Source: JBBSEX01 sp038239345 (GTDB lineage: Bacteria; Acidobacteriota; Terriglobia; Bryobacterales; Bryobacteraceae). From it: 13,588 nucleotides of DNA. The translations under genes and the position numbers were made by a program. This document shows, piece by piece, positions 6,398-13,367 of this stretch (position 1 is its first letter; each line of letters starts with the position of its first letter). The notes beneath the pieces are model-generated. The model saw only the letters and a program-made list of their open reading frames with translations, had not been told where the DNA came from and ran no database searches. The stretch is from NCBI GenBank assembly GCA_038239345.1, contig JBBSEX010000059.1:1-13588 (forward strand), written 5' to 3'.

Positions 6398-6899
6398 GCC
6401 CTTGGGGACACCCTATCAACAAACTCCGACAGCACTCACGCACGCTTGCCGGAAACTGACGGTGCACCGAAGCCTCTCCGCGTAAGTCCCAAGGATTCAC
6501 CTCTTTAGGATCAACATCCTCAACGATTTGAACTCGGTGCGGGAGGCCGGAGTGAAGCCGAGCAACGCCGCCGCTTAAGCATGTTTTTTCGCCTGTTTAT
6601 TGACCACCGGAAAATAGGGTTGCTGGGCAGCTTTCCTTAGCGGATGTCTGACGCGTGAGCGCTAAGTGCGCATCCATCGTCGTTCATCGTTGCGGTGGCT
6701 CCGCATCGCCGGTTATACGGCATGGTTCGCGATTGCGTCCCTTGGCAAGGGGACGAGAACTCTGGGAGCGTGCTTTGGGTTCATGGGCTGGCCGCCATAC
6801 TTCAACCGTTCTAGTTTCGCGAGGGTTTCCAGGCTGATTCTCGATGGTACGGCCAGTCTCACAGTTCCTTACGAAGGATCTGATTTCAGTCTGTCATCA
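6398..6899. other. Gene-less stretch downstream of the primase operon
   Basis: No gene can be supported. A short plus-strand reading ending at about 6580 (RINILNDLNSVREAGVKPSN, then a stop) looks faintly protein-like and may be another relic C-terminus. A plus-strand frame at 6666-7001 has no recognisable features. The stretch ends in the AT-rich inverted repeat at 6900-7001. Confidence 0.45.
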
Positions 6900-7001
6900 T
6901 TACAAATTACAGAATTGAGGGTCATTTCCTGTAAAGTTTCTCCACGTACGCGCGGGTTTAAAAAGTTTACAAAGTTTGGGGTCGAAAAGTGTAATTTGTA
7001 A
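6900..7001. repeat. AT-rich inverted repeat with internal short repeats; possible replication origin
   Basis: TTACAAATTACA (6900-6911) and TGTAATTTGTAA (6990-7001) are perfect 12-bp inverted repeats bounding about 78 bases. Inside are repeated variants of the same words: TGTAAAGTTT, GTTTACAAAGTTT and AAAGTGTAA. It is noticeably AT-rich against its surroundings and lies 8 bases past the 3' end of the primase-helicase gene. Iteron-like AT-rich repeats near such a gene fit an origin of replication or Rep binding site; a transcription-end structure is the alternative. Confidence 0.45.
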
Positions 7002-7009
7002 CGGTCGCA

Positions 7010-9370
7010 TCATGGCGGGTCGCCACCATTTCGGAGCCGGATTCCAAACCAAACACGTTGGCTCGTTCCTTCGATGAGGCGGGTTTCTTCGATGCAACCG
7101 ACGGACTTAATGCGTTCCTGAAACTTGCTTTTGGGGAGCGGATGTCGCTCGCCGCTGTCCTCGGCCCACTTACAGTATCGTCGCCACAAGTCGGTCTTTT
7201 TCACAAAAGGCCACTTCCGGTAACTGATTGTGTCATTGCCGGCCGCCCGAACCACGCAACACTCATCCACGAACTCACTGGTCGGGTCCGACTCGGCTTG
7301 CCAGTCATCTGTGGCGGCCGAAATCTCGGGCGGGTTGCCGAGTCCCTCCGTCTTCCAGCGACGGCAGCCTTCGACCATCCAGGCGAGGATGCCCGGACCT
7401 TCCTCTTTCAACCTGTCGAGCAAATCCGGATTAACCTCATCGTCGGGGATGCGTACCGTGCATGGAATTGGTTTCAGCCGGTCCCAGATGGCCTGCTCGT
7501 TACCGCGAACTACAGGCTTGTGATTGGCGTCGAGGAATAGTTTGTGCGTTGCCTCGAACTCGATCGGGTTCTCGTATTTCCGGACGGCCTTGAGCTTGCC
7601 CATGCGGGAGGTCAGGTACTTCAGTTTTCCGACAGCTAGGCGCTGCCCCTCCTCGGCCTCGGAAGTCGTCACAAACCGAGCGCCACGCAGATCGGCAAGA
7701 TCCGCAGCACTGTTGTTATCACGCTGCTGGTGGGCCATCAAGCTCTCGACAAGGATCTGCGTCGAGTATTCCTGAACAACATGCCGGATGGCTTGCAGCA
7801 ATGTTGTCTTGCCGTTGCGGCCGACTCCAAAGAGGCAGATCACCACGCCGTCTGACACATCCCCCGTGAGGGCAAGACCAAAGGCCTTCTGTAGAAACGA
7901 GATGAGCCGGGCCGCTCGGTCCAATTCAGCTTCGGACACACCCGGTCCACCACCCATGATGCGGTCGAGGAAGGCCAGGAACCGGGGGCAACGGGCTTTC
8001 GGGGCATAGTTGAACTGCACCAGCTTCGTGATGAAGTCCTCGCGCCGGTGCTCGTGAAGTTGACCGATCACGAGGTCGAGTGTTCCGTTTTGACAGTTGA
8101 GAAGGAAAGGATGCTGATCGAGGTGGTCCACCTGGACTACCAGACGGCGCTCAGCGGACATTAGTGCCGTGCGCAGTTTCCGTTCGTCGAGAGACGTCTT
8201 GGCATGCTTCCTAGCATCGTCGTTGCCGCTCTTGAGCGTTTGGCGCAAATACTCCAACAGTGCATCGGTGGCGCGGACCAGCGCCTGGTCTGTAAAGTCG
8301 GCTTGCCAGCGACGCCCGTCATAGAGAAACCAGCGCTTCATGATGTGGTTGAAGCGCATGTCGCGACCGCAGTACCTTTCGATGCGCAGGGCATTTGCCT
8401 GATCGGTGTATGGCGGAACATCTGAATCCGCTAACAGAAGGTCAGGAACCTCGCCGCGTTCCGACGTAAGTCTCGCAGTCGGCCCGACACTTCTCTCCTT
8501 TGCGCGCGCGTTGCCACTTCGGTAAGACAGATCTAACCAGGAAGCGCACTTCTGGGTGATTGGCCGACTAACGTACTGCGCGAGAGTCGGCCAGCCGGTA
8601 AGTTCCACGGCAGGGGCGCGCTTGGAGAATGTATCGCGAACACTGGCTACGACGCGGCTCAGTTTTGAACGGTCGTGCGTTGGGACAGCCGTATACGTTG
8701 CGAGCAAAAACTCAGTTGCATCCTCACAGGACCACCCCCCACTCGCAAGCACCCCAGCCAGCGCGAGTTCGCAGGCATGCCTTCCGTGGCCTGGGCTGGG
8801 CCAATGCTTAGCCAATAGAGCGGCTGACGCGACCTTTGCAACCGCACGTTGGAGATCGACCGCCTCCACATTGCTTGGCTGGCGATCAAACCCCTCCTCG
8901 AAGCGGATCGCCTCCCCGGTATCCTTGTGAGTGCTGGGAGGCACCACGGTCTGCAGGCCAACTGTACCGTCGATCTTTTGACAGCGGAGTTCACACAGAG
9001 TCCGGGTGTCCGCCGGATCGATGTACTTTTTGGAACGGACAGACGGATCGCAACGATAAAAGAAGTGAGAACTTGGTTTAGAGGCCCGGCCAAAGATCAT
9101 CCCGGTTGGCGGTAAGAGCCTGCTCGCAGCCGAGACCGCTTCGGGGCAGTCGCAGTCCGCGTCCGCTGACCCGTACTGATCACCCAGGAGCACCCCGATG
9201 TTCTGTATGGGTTCATTGAAATACTGCTGGGCAGTCGAGCTATCGATACGGAGGTTCTGCCACTCTAACAGCACCGGCTTCTTGCTTCGGTGAGGTATTG
9301 GAACGGGAAGGTAGCCCCGCTCGCACCAGTCCAGCGCGGCCTTCAGTGGTCCCCCGCGTATATCTACCAT
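7010..9370 (-). CDS. Bifunctional primase-polymerase / D5-type SF3 helicase (P4-like replication protein)
   Basis: 786 residues, typical of a single-protein replication initiator of phages, satellites and plasmids. An N-terminal Prim-Pol domain (about 10-190) has the metal-binding SADADCDCPEA (68-78) and the SxH-type SSHFFYR (100-106). The C-terminal half has a D5_N-like region (about 330-470) and the SF3 helicase: Walker A LFGVGRNGKTT (513-523), VTTSEAEEG around the B motif (567-575), the KLKYLTSRMGKLKAVRKYE stretch (582-600) and the sensor LFLDANHKP (611-619). A WxRLxxIPCTVRIPDDE segment (629-645) follows, as in the P4 family. The start ATG 9370 has AGGAGA 10 bases upstream, overlapping the TAG of the preceding gene (14-base gap), so the two genes are co-transcribed. 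It should replicate an episomal form of one of these elements. No defect seen. Confidence 0.95.
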   Translation of the reverse strand: MVDIRGGPLKAALDWCERGYLPVPIPHRSKKPVLLEWQNLRIDSSTAQQYFNEPIQNIGVLLGDQYGSADADCDCPEAVSAASRLLPPTGMIFGRASKPSSHFFYRCDPSVRSKKYIDPADTRTLCELRCQKIDGTVGLQTVVPPSTHKDTGEAIRFEEGFDRQPSNVEAVDLQRAVAKVASAALLAKHWPSPGHGRHACELALAGVLASGGWSCEDATEFLLATYTAVPTHDRSKLSRVVASVRDTFSKRAPAVELTGWPTLAQYVSRPITQKCASWLDLSYRSGNARAKERSVGPTARLTSERGEVPDLLLADSDVPPYTDQANALRIERYCGRDMRFNHIMKRWFLYDGRRWQADFTDQALVRATDALLEYLRQTLKSGNDDARKHAKTSLDERKLRTALMSAERRLVVQVDHLDQHPFLLNCQNGTLDLVIGQLHEHRREDFITKLVQFNYAPKARCPRFLAFLDRIMGGGPGVSEAELDRAARLISFLQKAFGLALTGDVSDGVVICLFGVGRNGKTTLLQAIRHVVQEYSTQILVESLMAHQQRDNNSAADLADLRGARFVTTSEAEEGQRLAVGKLKYLTSRMGKLKAVRKYENPIEFEATHKLFLDANHKPVVRGNEQAIWDRLKPIPCTVRIPDDEVNPDLLDRLKEEGPGILAWMVEGCRRWKTEGLGNPPEISAATDDWQAESDPTSEFVDECCVVRAAGNDTISYRKWPFVKKTDLWRRYCKWAEDSGERHPLPKSKFQERIKSVGCIEETRLIEGTSQRVWFGIRLRNGGDPP

Positions 9371-9384
9371 GGCTCGTTTGTCTC

Positions 9385-9975
9385 CTATTTACTGTCGGCT
9401 TGGTGGGTGTGTCGGGCTAACGTATGTGTTCTAACGCTTGATCCCAGGAGAGTGCAGGATCCGCTCAAGCAGTTCTGCAAACTCATGTTCAGGGTTGTGT
9501 GGTATCGCGATTCGCTTTTTTTCGGTCGATGTGCCGTAGCTCCGGCATACTTGAAAGCGCTTGATATGTCATCACCACCGCTGGGGGCCCGCAGCAGCCG
9601 TGCCTCAATAACAATGCGAATGGGGAGGCCCCTGTGTATCTGAACGTGTTCGATCGTTCCGTTCTGGATTTCATCCATTTGGGCAAGAAGCCGACACAAC
9701 TCATGGCGCAACTCGAAGTCCGCCAAATCAGTTTCTGTACGCGCTGCTTCGTGGGAAGCGAGATTCACAGTCTTAAAGGCGGAGGGGGGTGGGTCAAGTA
9801 TGGGCTCGGAATCCCTCACGAGCAGCGCCTGGATGTAGCCGTAATTGATGGTTTGGCACAACCGGATCAGCGCTTGGCGTGGTGCCGAAAGTTGAGAGAA
9901 GCTAATTACCTGACGTGCAGATAGCCGCGAGACTCCCACTCTGAGTCCCTCGTCGGTGCATGGGAGGGGTTCCAT
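9385..9975 (-). CDS. Hypothetical protein, first gene of the primase operon; paralogue of the broken gene at 5615-6009
   Basis: 196 residues from ATG 9975, which has AGGAG 7 bases upstream; an in-frame start further upstream would cross a hairpin and lacks a ribosome-binding site. The core (about 30-130) has INYGYIQALLVRDSEPILD (43-61), ADFELRHELCRLL (85-97) and TIEHVQIHRGLPIRIVIE (107-124). The same order of motifs (FGRIENLPVRAGQPLLD, DEFELKRAVRDL, RGLPCLLE) occurs in the relic at 5615-6009. The helix-rich core followed by beta-like segments suggests a compact soluble protein; there are no membrane segments or signal peptide. The last 65 or so residues are basic, Ser/Thr-rich and lack a counterpart in the relic, so the tail may be a readthrough into foreign sequence. 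It is co-transcribed with the primase-helicase, which hints at a role in element maintenance. Function unknown. Confidence 0.7.
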   Translation of the reverse strand: MEPLPCTDEGLRVGVSRLSARQVISFSQLSAPRQALIRLCQTINYGYIQALLVRDSEPILDPPPSAFKTVNLASHEAARTETDLADFELRHELCRLLAQMDEIQNGTIEHVQIHRGLPIRIVIEARLLRAPSGGDDISSAFKYAGATAHRPKKSESRYHTTLNMSLQNCLSGSCTLLGSSVRTHTLARHTHQADSK

Positions 9976-9982
9976 ATTATTA

Positions 9983-9987
9983 CTCCT
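9983..9987 (-). promoter_or_regulatory. Shine-Dalgarno site of the operon's first gene
   Basis: AGGAG on the minus strand, 7 bases (TAATAAT) before ATG 9975. It settles the start against a longer open frame reaching 10071. Confidence 0.75.
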
Positions 9988-9990
9988 GTG

Positions 9991-10012
9991 AAAAACGCGC
10001 CGGATGGCGCGT
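9991..10012 (-). terminator. Hairpin plus T-run in the leader of the primase operon (possible attenuator)
   Basis: On the minus strand ACGCGCC-ATCC-GGCGCGT is followed directly by TTTT: a 7-bp perfect GC-rich stem and T-run, the shape of an intrinsic terminator. It ends 3 bases before the AGGAG of the first operon gene. No minus-strand gene ends upstream, so it either attenuates the operon or is left from a lost gene. Confidence 0.6.
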
Positions 10013-10080
10013 CTCTTTCTGCGCAGATTTGTGAGTTTTACGAGCGACCAGCTTGGGCAACGCCCACACAATAGCCGGAG

Positions 10081-10137
10081 GCTTCCTGGAAGCTTCTAAG
10101 CGGCCGCAAATGCGGCTGTGTGACTCGTGGTGTGACT
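10081..10137. repeat. Cluster of short repeats upstream of the primase operon
   Basis: GCTTCC-T-GGAAGC (10081-10093) is an interrupted palindrome. GTGTGACT occurs at 10118-10125 and again at 10130-10137, a 12-base period. The cluster lies in the presumed promoter region of the minus-strand operon, where operator or Rep-binding repeats would be expected. The rest of 10013-10221 holds nothing I can identify. Confidence 0.35.
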
Positions 10138-10221
10138 TTGAAAGGTGTTTCTAGAACTTCTGGTGCGTCTGGAGCTTTGTGTTATCCGTAACTTACACGT
10201 AATCAATAGGGCGTGGGAGAA

Positions 10222-10242
10222 CAAGTCCCCCTCTCCGCACCA
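10222..10242 (+). repeat. Left att-like direct repeat: tRNA 3' end (probably tRNA-Leu)
   Basis: Twenty-one bases identical to 13368-13388. They contain CAAGTCCCCC, TCTCCGC, A and CCA, which read as the T-loop end, T-stem 3' strand, acceptor 3' strand, A73 and the encoded CCA of a tRNA. With A73 and a predicted 5' GCGGAGA acceptor strand, tRNA-Leu is the best guess. No tRNA body lies upstream. Integrases commonly recombine in tRNA 3' ends and leave such repeats. Confidence 0.75.
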
Positions 10243-10259
10243 TCAAATCAGAAGATAAG

Positions 10260-10282
10260 GCCGCTTCGGGCAACCGGGCGGC
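10260..10282 (+). terminator. Terminator-like hairpin just right of the left att repeat
   Basis: GCCGC (10260-10264) pairs with GCGGC (10278-10282), extended imperfectly by CGG/CCG around a GCAA loop, and is followed by TCTTGCTGTTT. It sits where a tRNA gene terminator would be. Confidence 0.45.
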
Positions 10283-10334
10283 TCTTGCTGTTTGTAGGCT
10301 CGAGCGGTTGTGTCGGCGCTTGAAGTAGAATGAG

Positions 10335-10670
10335 GCCATAGCCAAGCGATACGGCGAAGGCTCGCTCTTCCAGCCCTGTCGCATTTACTACTTCCAATAT
10401 TTGAGAACGGCAAGCCCAAGCAGGTCTGGACCCGCTGTGAGCGGCTGGAGAAAGTCGGACAAACGTTCCGAAGCGACTTGCAACCGGGAGCTGTCCCTCC
10501 TGCGAGCGGCCTTTAACCTTGGCCGCAAATCGACTCCCCAAAAGTGCTGCTGCTTCCCTACTTTCCGCTCGTCAGCGAGTCCGCGAAAGCGCGGCAGGGT
10601 TTCCTGACGGACGACCAATACGCCAAGCTGTGCGATGCTCTGCCCGATTACCTCAAGCCTCACCGTGAAT
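10335..10670 (+). pseudogene. Decayed tyrosine-recombinase (integrase) gene, N-terminal part only
   Basis: Integrase-like peptides appear in order across changing frames: KRYGEGSLFQ and RIYYFQY (arm/AP2-like start, about 10340-10400), FENGKPKQVWTRCERLEKVG (about 10397-10455), CNRELSLLRAAFNLGRKSTP (SAM-like core-binding domain, about 10480-10541) and PKVLLLPYFPLV...GFLTDDQYAKLCDALPDYLK (about 10541-10662). At least three frame changes separate them. The catalytic domain with the R-H-R-Y residues is absent after about 10670, so the gene is dead. It lies about 100 bases inside the left att-like repeat and reads away from it, which is the normal place for an island integrase. It is probably the enzyme that once inserted the 10222-13388 islet. 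Confidence 0.75.
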
Positions 10671-10860
10671 CTGCACACAGAAAAGTGCAAGGGTCCATAC
10701 CCGTGGGTAGTGCAAATGCGATCCTAGCGGTCCAGCCGAAAAGGTGGATACAATCGGGGATCGAACGTGTCAGGCGGGTCTATTTCTCCTGTACTGAAGG
10801 AGGCCGGGCAGAGTACCATCTGGGCCATGTGGCGTATGATCTGGCAAGGAACAAACGAAA

Positions 10861-11874
10861 ATGTCGAAGCGTAGCTCAACAACGAAGGATCTTGGTCTCC
10901 TGGCGCAACTCTACAAAGAGGGCCAACTCGCGCTCCAGCCGGAGTTCCAGCGGAATAGCGTCTGGCCTCGCGCGGCGAAGGCGTATCTCGTAGACACAAT
11001 TCTCAATGATCGACCGATTCCCATCTTTTTCTTTGGTCGCGGAACTTCTCCTCAGACTGGTAGACTTTCATATTCTGTCATCGACGGTCAGCAACGACTC
11101 CGCGCGATTTTCGAGTACCTCGAAGACAGATTTCCCTTAAGCGAGAGCTCTAAGAAGGAACGCTACTACAACAAGAAATTCTCTGAGTTGTCGGAAGACC
11201 TGCAGGAACGCATCCGAAACTATGATCTTGTGGTTGAGGAGCTGTCAGGATACAGCGATGCCGATATTCGTGACATGTTTGTACGAATGAACAAGTACGT
11301 CGTGAAGTTGTCACCGCAGGAACTCCGTCACGCACGTGCTAAGGGGCTTTTCCGAGACTTTGTGGAATCGCTAGCGAAATGGGACGTCTGGACAGAAAAC
11401 GGTGTTTTTAGCAAGCTTCAGCTGAATCGGATGAAGGCGGTTGAATTTGTTGCCGAGCTCACTATTTTGCTTATAGAGGGGCCGCAGGACAAGAAATCGG
11501 CTGTGGACCTGTACTACGGTCAGTATCAAAAGTCATTCCCCGCAAGATCCTCTATCGAAACAAAACTTCGAGAGTACCTGAATTGGGTCACGACGGCGTT
11601 GCCAAATCTCTCAAACACGCGTTTCAGGAGGCCGGTCGATTTGTATGCGCTTATTGGAGCTTTGGACTACGAATCCAAAGGCGGGAGGTCATTGTCAAAA
11701 ATGAACCCCCAGCGGGCTGGGGAGGCATTGCTCCAGCTGGAAGCTAGAACTAGGGCCAAGACCCCTAGTGGCGATGCTGCTCGATACGTTGTTGCCGCAA
11801 GCCGTCAAACTGACAACATCACTCCCCGACGCACCAGGATTGAGGTTATCTCGAAGGCAATTCACGGGGGGTAA
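10861..11874 (+). CDS. DUF262 domain protein (ParB/GmrS-like)
   Basis: 337 residues. The N-terminal DUF262 domain is clear: LQPEFQRNSVWPRAAKAYLV (25-44), IPIFFF (53-58), YSVIDGQQRLRAIFEYL (71-87) with the DGQQR signature, then FVRMNKYVVKLSPQELRHA (140-158). DUF262 belongs to the ParB/sulfiredoxin-like fold. It is the N-terminal domain of GmrSD-type type IV restriction enzymes and occurs in many phage-defence proteins, where it is thought to bind or hydrolyse nucleotides. Here there is no C-terminal DUF1524 HNH nuclease; residues 160-337 are mostly helical and unassigned, ending in a basic segment. Start ATG 10861 has AAGGA 10 bases upstream. The next gene, a RelA/SpoT-type synthetase, starts after 5 bases, so the two are almost certainly one operon. 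I read this as a sensor, effector or partner of the synthetase; that is inference. Confidence 0.92.
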   Translation: MSKRSSTTKDLGLLAQLYKEGQLALQPEFQRNSVWPRAAKAYLVDTILNDRPIPIFFFGRGTSPQTGRLSYSVIDGQQRLRAIFEYLEDRFPLSESSKKERYYNKKFSELSEDLQERIRNYDLVVEELSGYSDADIRDMFVRMNKYVVKLSPQELRHARAKGLFRDFVESLAKWDVWTENGVFSKLQLNRMKAVEFVAELTILLIEGPQDKKSAVDLYYGQYQKSFPARSSIETKLREYLNWVTTALPNLSNTRFRRPVDLYALIGALDYESKGGRSLSKMNPQRAGEALLQLEARTRAKTPSGDAARYVVAASRQTDNITPRRTRIEVISKAIHGG

Positions 11875-11879
11875 ATCCC

Positions 11880-12959
11880 ATGGTGCGGTTTACCAAGAAG
11901 GTCAAGGCGTTTATTGCCGAATATGAACGGCAGTACTCCGTCCTTACGAAATCGGTCGCAAATCTAGAGACTCTGGTTAGGTCTTTTGTGAGAGACACGT
12001 CCGTAGACGTGCACCTTGTGGGTTCGAGAGCAAAGGAGCCGGATTCGCTTCGTGCAAAGTTGCGGAAAAAAAAGTACGCAAATCCCGAACTGGAGCTGAC
12101 GGATCGCATTGGCGTTCGGATCATTACCTACTACCGGGATGATGTTGACACTGTGGCCGAGAGGCTCAAGCGTGAGTTAGAAGTAGACTCGGCGAATTCC
12201 ATCGACAAACGTCAGATCTTGGATCTTAGGGCCTTTGGGTATCGCTCCGTGCATCTGATAGCGAGATTGCGCCCCCCTCGTTCAGATATGCCGGAGTACG
12301 CATCTCTAAGGGGCGTCTGGTTCGAGATTCAGATTAGGAGCATACTTGAACACGCATGGGCTGAAATAGAGCATGAAATTGTATACAAGTCGGGGACGAA
12401 GTACCCGCCGATGATTCTACGACAATTTGCGGCACTCGCCGGGACACTAGAGATCCTAGATGGCGAGTTTTTGTCGCTTCGTGGTGCGCGGATGAGTTTG
12501 GTTGACCAATACCGCGAACAGTATGCTCGAACGCAGGACGGCGAAGAAGAGTTCGACGCAGCTCGGCTCCTCGGATTTCTCGAAACCCATCGCCCTGATG
12601 GTCTCAGCTGGCGAAAAGCCGCCGCGTCCGGCCAGGCGTTTCCAATGCATATCGAAGCGAGTTGCGTTGACGCGCTTAGGGCGGTGGGTATCAAGACTGC
12701 ACTGGCGCTGCAGTCTTCAATGGCACAGAAACGATTTCAATCGGTTATCCGCGACTTCGCCGCTCTCAAAGGGATTGGTCGTGCCGAGGTCTCGCATCTT
12801 GCTCTCATTGTGATCTTAGTCGCCCTTGAGGATGAGAATGTTGTTCGCACGTACTTTCCTGAAATGCTTCGAGATGCCACAATCGACGGTCTCTTGGCTG
12901 CTTTGACTGGCAGGCCGAGGCGGAAAGCAAGAAGGACCTCTCGACGATCCCGGGGCTGA
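11880..12959 (+). CDS. RelA/SpoT-type (p)ppGpp-synthetase-domain protein
   Basis: 359 residues. The synthetase domain spans about 20-170: VHLVGSRAKEPDSLRAKL (44-61, ATP-binding basic loop), ELTDRIGVRII (72-82, metal-binding Asp75), LRAFGYRSVHLIARL (116-130, G-loop Tyr that stacks on GDP/GTP) and WFEIQIRSILEHAWAEIEHE (147-166, catalytic Glu149 in the E-x-Q-I-R motif). It would transfer pyrophosphate from ATP to a nucleotide or other acceptor. There is no N-terminal HD hydrolase and no TGS or ACT domain, so it is a small alarmone-synthetase type, but longer than usual (about 200-250 residues) because of a helical C-terminal half (180-340) and a very basic tail (RPRRKARRTSRRSRG). It starts 5 bases after the DUF262 gene; a G-run overlapping that stop can serve as ribosome-binding site. 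It may be a toxic synthetase held in check by its partner, as in toxSAS/CapRel systems, but that is inference. Confidence 0.93.
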   Translation: MVRFTKKVKAFIAEYERQYSVLTKSVANLETLVRSFVRDTSVDVHLVGSRAKEPDSLRAKLRKKKYANPELELTDRIGVRIITYYRDDVDTVAERLKRELEVDSANSIDKRQILDLRAFGYRSVHLIARLRPPRSDMPEYASLRGVWFEIQIRSILEHAWAEIEHEIVYKSGTKYPPMILRQFAALAGTLEILDGEFLSLRGARMSLVDQYREQYARTQDGEEEFDAARLLGFLETHRPDGLSWRKAAASGQAFPMHIEASCVDALRAVGIKTALALQSSMAQKRFQSVIRDFAALKGIGRAEVSHLALIVILVALEDENVVRTYFPEMLRDATIDGLLAALTGRPRRKARRTSRRSRG

Positions 12960-13367
12960 GCGATTTCTACAGCTACAATCGTCTGAGGACCCGGCCAAAT
13001 TACCTCCCACCCATATGTGCACTCGAGTTGGCGTACCGTCGACGTGGGCCACGAAGTGCCCAAGCAACGCTTAGGGGATGGTGTCCTGCTTGACGTCCAA
13101 GGAACCGACCGCGAAGTCGCGTTGGACGCTCTCGATTTTATTGCAAGCGGGCCAGCCCTGGGTCGCCGTGTCGTTTCTCGAAATAGGACAAATGTCGAAA
13201 TTTGGCTTGGTGCGTCGCTCCGATGTTGAATGTTGAGGCACTAATGAAGGCATCTAGTTGGCCCCCGCATAGTTCGTCAGCAGCGCTGGCCTCGTGCCGG
13301 AGCGACTTGACTGCCTCAATGCAGAGTCGATAACTGCTTTGTCGTCAACGGTTAAATCGTGACTCTT
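12960..13367. other. Gene-less stretch at the right end of the islet
   Basis: No confident gene. A plus-strand reading from about 12902 to 13093 (SKKDLSTIPGLSDFYSYNRL, then RTRPNYLPPICALELAYRRR) looks protein-like but lacks a start and overlaps the end of the synthetase gene in another frame. It may be the relic of a third gene of the operon or chance. A GTG-started frame at 13017-13229 has no recognisable motif. The last 110 bases before the repeat hold nothing I can identify. Confidence 0.45.

Noticed and set aside
6472..6485. Third copy of the tRNA-end repeat (CCTCTCCGC near 6472)
   Set aside because: Only nine bases match and the following bases differ; chance is sufficient.
6136..6508. 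Two overlapping plus-strand frames of about 110 residues each as genes
   Set aside because: Their first parts are pieces of the terminase relic in shifted frames, and the remainder is antisense to another relic or featureless.
6666..7001. 111-residue plus-strand open frame starting near 6666
   Set aside because: No recognisable features, no strong start signal, and it ends inside the AT-rich inverted repeat.
7058..9093. Plus-strand open frames within 7058-9115
   Set aside because: All are antisense to the well-supported primase-helicase gene.
10222..10242. Complete tRNA gene at either repeat
   Set aside because: Upstream bases do not form the T-stem, anticodon or acceptor 5' strand; only the 3' end is present.
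10401..10993. Two plus-strand open frames at 10401-10607 and 10544-10993 as separate proteins
   Set aside because: Their meaningful parts are consecutive pieces of one integrase in different frames. The rest of the second overlaps the DUF262 start out of frame.
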